A DNA stretch of 64,000 nt. It comes from Hydractinia symbiolongicarpus. Its lineage: Eukaryota > Cnidaria > Hydrozoa > Anthoathecata > Hydractiniidae. Position numbers and translations under genes: made by a program. The stretch is taken from positions 28,622,501 through 28,686,500 of the forward strand of contig NC_079886.1 in the NCBI RefSeq assembly GCF_029227915.1. Reading direction: 5' to 3'. Below are positions 63,400-64,000 of the stretch, in pieces (within the stretch, counting starts at the first letter, position 1; the number at the start of each line of letters is the position of its first letter). A model generated the notes under the pieces. The model searched no databases. It was not told where the DNA came from and saw nothing but the letters and a program-made list of their open reading frames with translations.

Positions 63400-64000
63400 T
63401 TAAATCATTTTACCACCACTAAAACGCATAAGACTTGTAGTTTTGAAAACTGATTTAATTTTTGATGAGACGATGAATAAAAAGAGTTTAATCTCCGGCA
63501 AACGAAAACCCGCGATTTACCCTAAATCCCGGAACCGGCCGGTATAGTCGAATGTATACAAAGAAAGTACGCAGGGAATAAACTCATTTCCCGAACGATT
63601 TTTTCAATTATTTTTTTACCACTAAGACGCATGAGACTTGTAGTTTTTAAAAATGATTTAATTTTTGATGAGACGCTGAATAAAAAGAGTTTAATCGCCG
63701 GCAAACGAAAACCCGTGATTTCCCGTAAATCCCAGACTCGGCCCGTATAGTCAAAAGTATACAAAGAAAGTACACAATGAGTAAACTCATTTCCCGAACG
63801 ATTCTTTAAATTATTTTTTCCCTATTAAAACGCATGAGACTTGTAGTTTTCAAAACTGATTTCATTTTTGATGAGACACTGAATAAAAGGAGTTTAATCG
63901 CCGGCAAACGAAAACCCGCGCTTTCCCGTATATCCCGGACTCGGCCCGTATAGTCGAATGTATACAAACAAAGTACCCAGGGAGTAAACTCATTTCCCGA
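63400..64000 (+). repeat. More diverged monomers at the right end
   Basis: These three monomers carry many changes not seen elsewhere: aaatcattttaccacc, gatttaattttt, gacgatgaataaaaag, cgatttaccctaa, ggccggtatag, ggaataaactc, ttttttcaattat, tacacaatgag and tttccctattaaaac. The final monomer starts at 63802 and is cut by the window end about four bases short. Confidence 0.75.

Larger units (their letters stand above)
1..64000. repeat. Satellite array, 203-bp monomer, fills the window
   Basis: About 315 tandem monomers run without interruption from the first base to the last. The consensus I derived is exactly 203 bp with 80 G+C (about 39%). Successive starts, such as 1, 204 and 9434/9637, are 203 bp apart. 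Phase 1-20 is an A/T tract, phase 50-69 a dyad, phase 98-146 a GC-rich core with GCCGGC and CCCGGG, and phase 175-203 a conserved stretch ending CCCGAACGA. Subtypes differ mainly at phase 51-57, 81-90, 98-146 and 155-180. No transposon, gene or unique spacer is visible, and neither edge of the window leaves the array. I do not recognise the family by name. A centromeric or heterochromatic satellite is the likely class, by analogy with other long nucleosome-scale arrays with higher-order structure. Confidence 0.97.
41550..64000 (+). repeat. Block C: plus-orientation satellite
   Basis: About 110 monomers in plus orientation, beginning at phase 91 right after the second palindromic junction. An 11-monomer, 2.2-kb higher-order unit is visible at 42475/44676 and 48678/50880. 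Ten short monomers occur, more densely than in A or B. From about 53.3 kb onward subtypes with the ctggaag and gaatgaatag markers appear, four of them with telomere-like inserts. The final 600 bp carry clearly more private substitutions than the rest. Confidence 0.95.

Noticed and set aside
1020-63764. Dozens of 60-102-codon open frames with one repeated peptide theme (mostly 73 aa, starting MVKNNLKNRSGNEFT)
   Set aside because: They are the same stretch of each monomer read in the strand opposite to the monomer orientation. The frame spans just over one monomer, and 203 bp is not a multiple of three, so it cannot continue. Many copies are broken by indels, there is no ribosome-site or codon-use signal, and substitutions look random with respect to codon position.
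1-64000. CENP-B box-like sequence (minus strand TTTCGTTTGCCGGCGAT in each monomer)
   Set aside because: Only the first TTTCGTT and scattered later bases fit the 17-bp CENP-B box. The required internal A and the CGGG block are missing, so binding cannot be claimed.
1-64000. AATAAA in every monomer (gctgaataaaagg) as polyadenylation signals
   Set aside because: It is part of the repeated unit, with no gene upstream. A hexamer in AT-rich DNA is no evidence of transcription.
1-64000. CRISPR array
   Set aside because: Units are 203 bp of continuous similar sequence with no short repeat and unique spacer alternation.
1-64000. Pol III-type B box near ggttccgggattta (minus-oriented aaccgg subtype)
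   Set aside because: It fits the GGTTCGANTCC consensus poorly, has no matching A box or tRNA/5S-like structure, and occurs in only one subtype.

Overview
The window is one uninterrupted eukaryotic satellite DNA array. From end to end it consists of about 315 tandem copies of a 203-bp monomer. I find no protein-coding gene, RNA gene, transposon or unique DNA in it. The consensus monomer I derived by eye is about 39% GC. It has an AT-rich first third (phase 1-20 is almost pure A/T), a conserved 20-bp dyad at phase 50-69, and a GC-rich core at about phase 98-146. Phase 1 here is the first T of the tttaaatta tract in plus-type copies. The organism cannot be named. A large satellite with higher-order structure points to a centromeric or other heterochromatic region of a eukaryote. 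Four monomers carry a two-unit TTAGGG insert, which weakly suggests a TTAGGG-telomere lineage (animal, fungus or protist) rather than most plants or insects. CpG is in excess rather than depleted, which argues against a heavily germline-methylated vertebrate satellite.

Layout: block A (1-12,280) has plus-type monomers, block B (about 12,281-41,546) is in the opposite orientation, and block C (about 41,550-64,000) is plus-type again. The A/B switch is a large imperfect palindrome with a 34-nt spacer. Its arms are collinear without net indels for about 744 bp each side and keep the same monomer-subtype order for more than 2 kb. The B/C switch is a near-perfect palindrome with only a 5-nt spacer. 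The monomer phases at the two switches do not fit one simple inversion of block B, so two fold-back (inverted duplication) events are more likely, unless a junction is an assembly error.

Monomers fall into recognisable subtypes arranged in higher-order repeats (HORs). A 29-bp-deleted monomer of about 173 bp occurs at least 20 times and is the best landmark. Recurring offsets are about 2,202 bp (11 monomers), about 1,795 bp (9 monomers, block A), 4,434 bp (22) and 5,043 bp (25, block B), with smaller duplications of 406, 693, 782, 810 and 811 bp. Block B shows nested recent amplification. In the last 11 kb, four chimeric monomers have a 12-bp (TTAGGG)2-like insert at the join between two monomer subtypes, which looks like break repair with telomeric filler.

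Short open frames of 60-100 codons recur because every monomer copies the same stretch. They are not annotated as genes: 203 is not a multiple of three, the frames need two adjacent monomers, and they vary as the DNA repeat does. Any function of the region is likely structural (nucleosome phasing, centromere or heterochromatin), which is inference.
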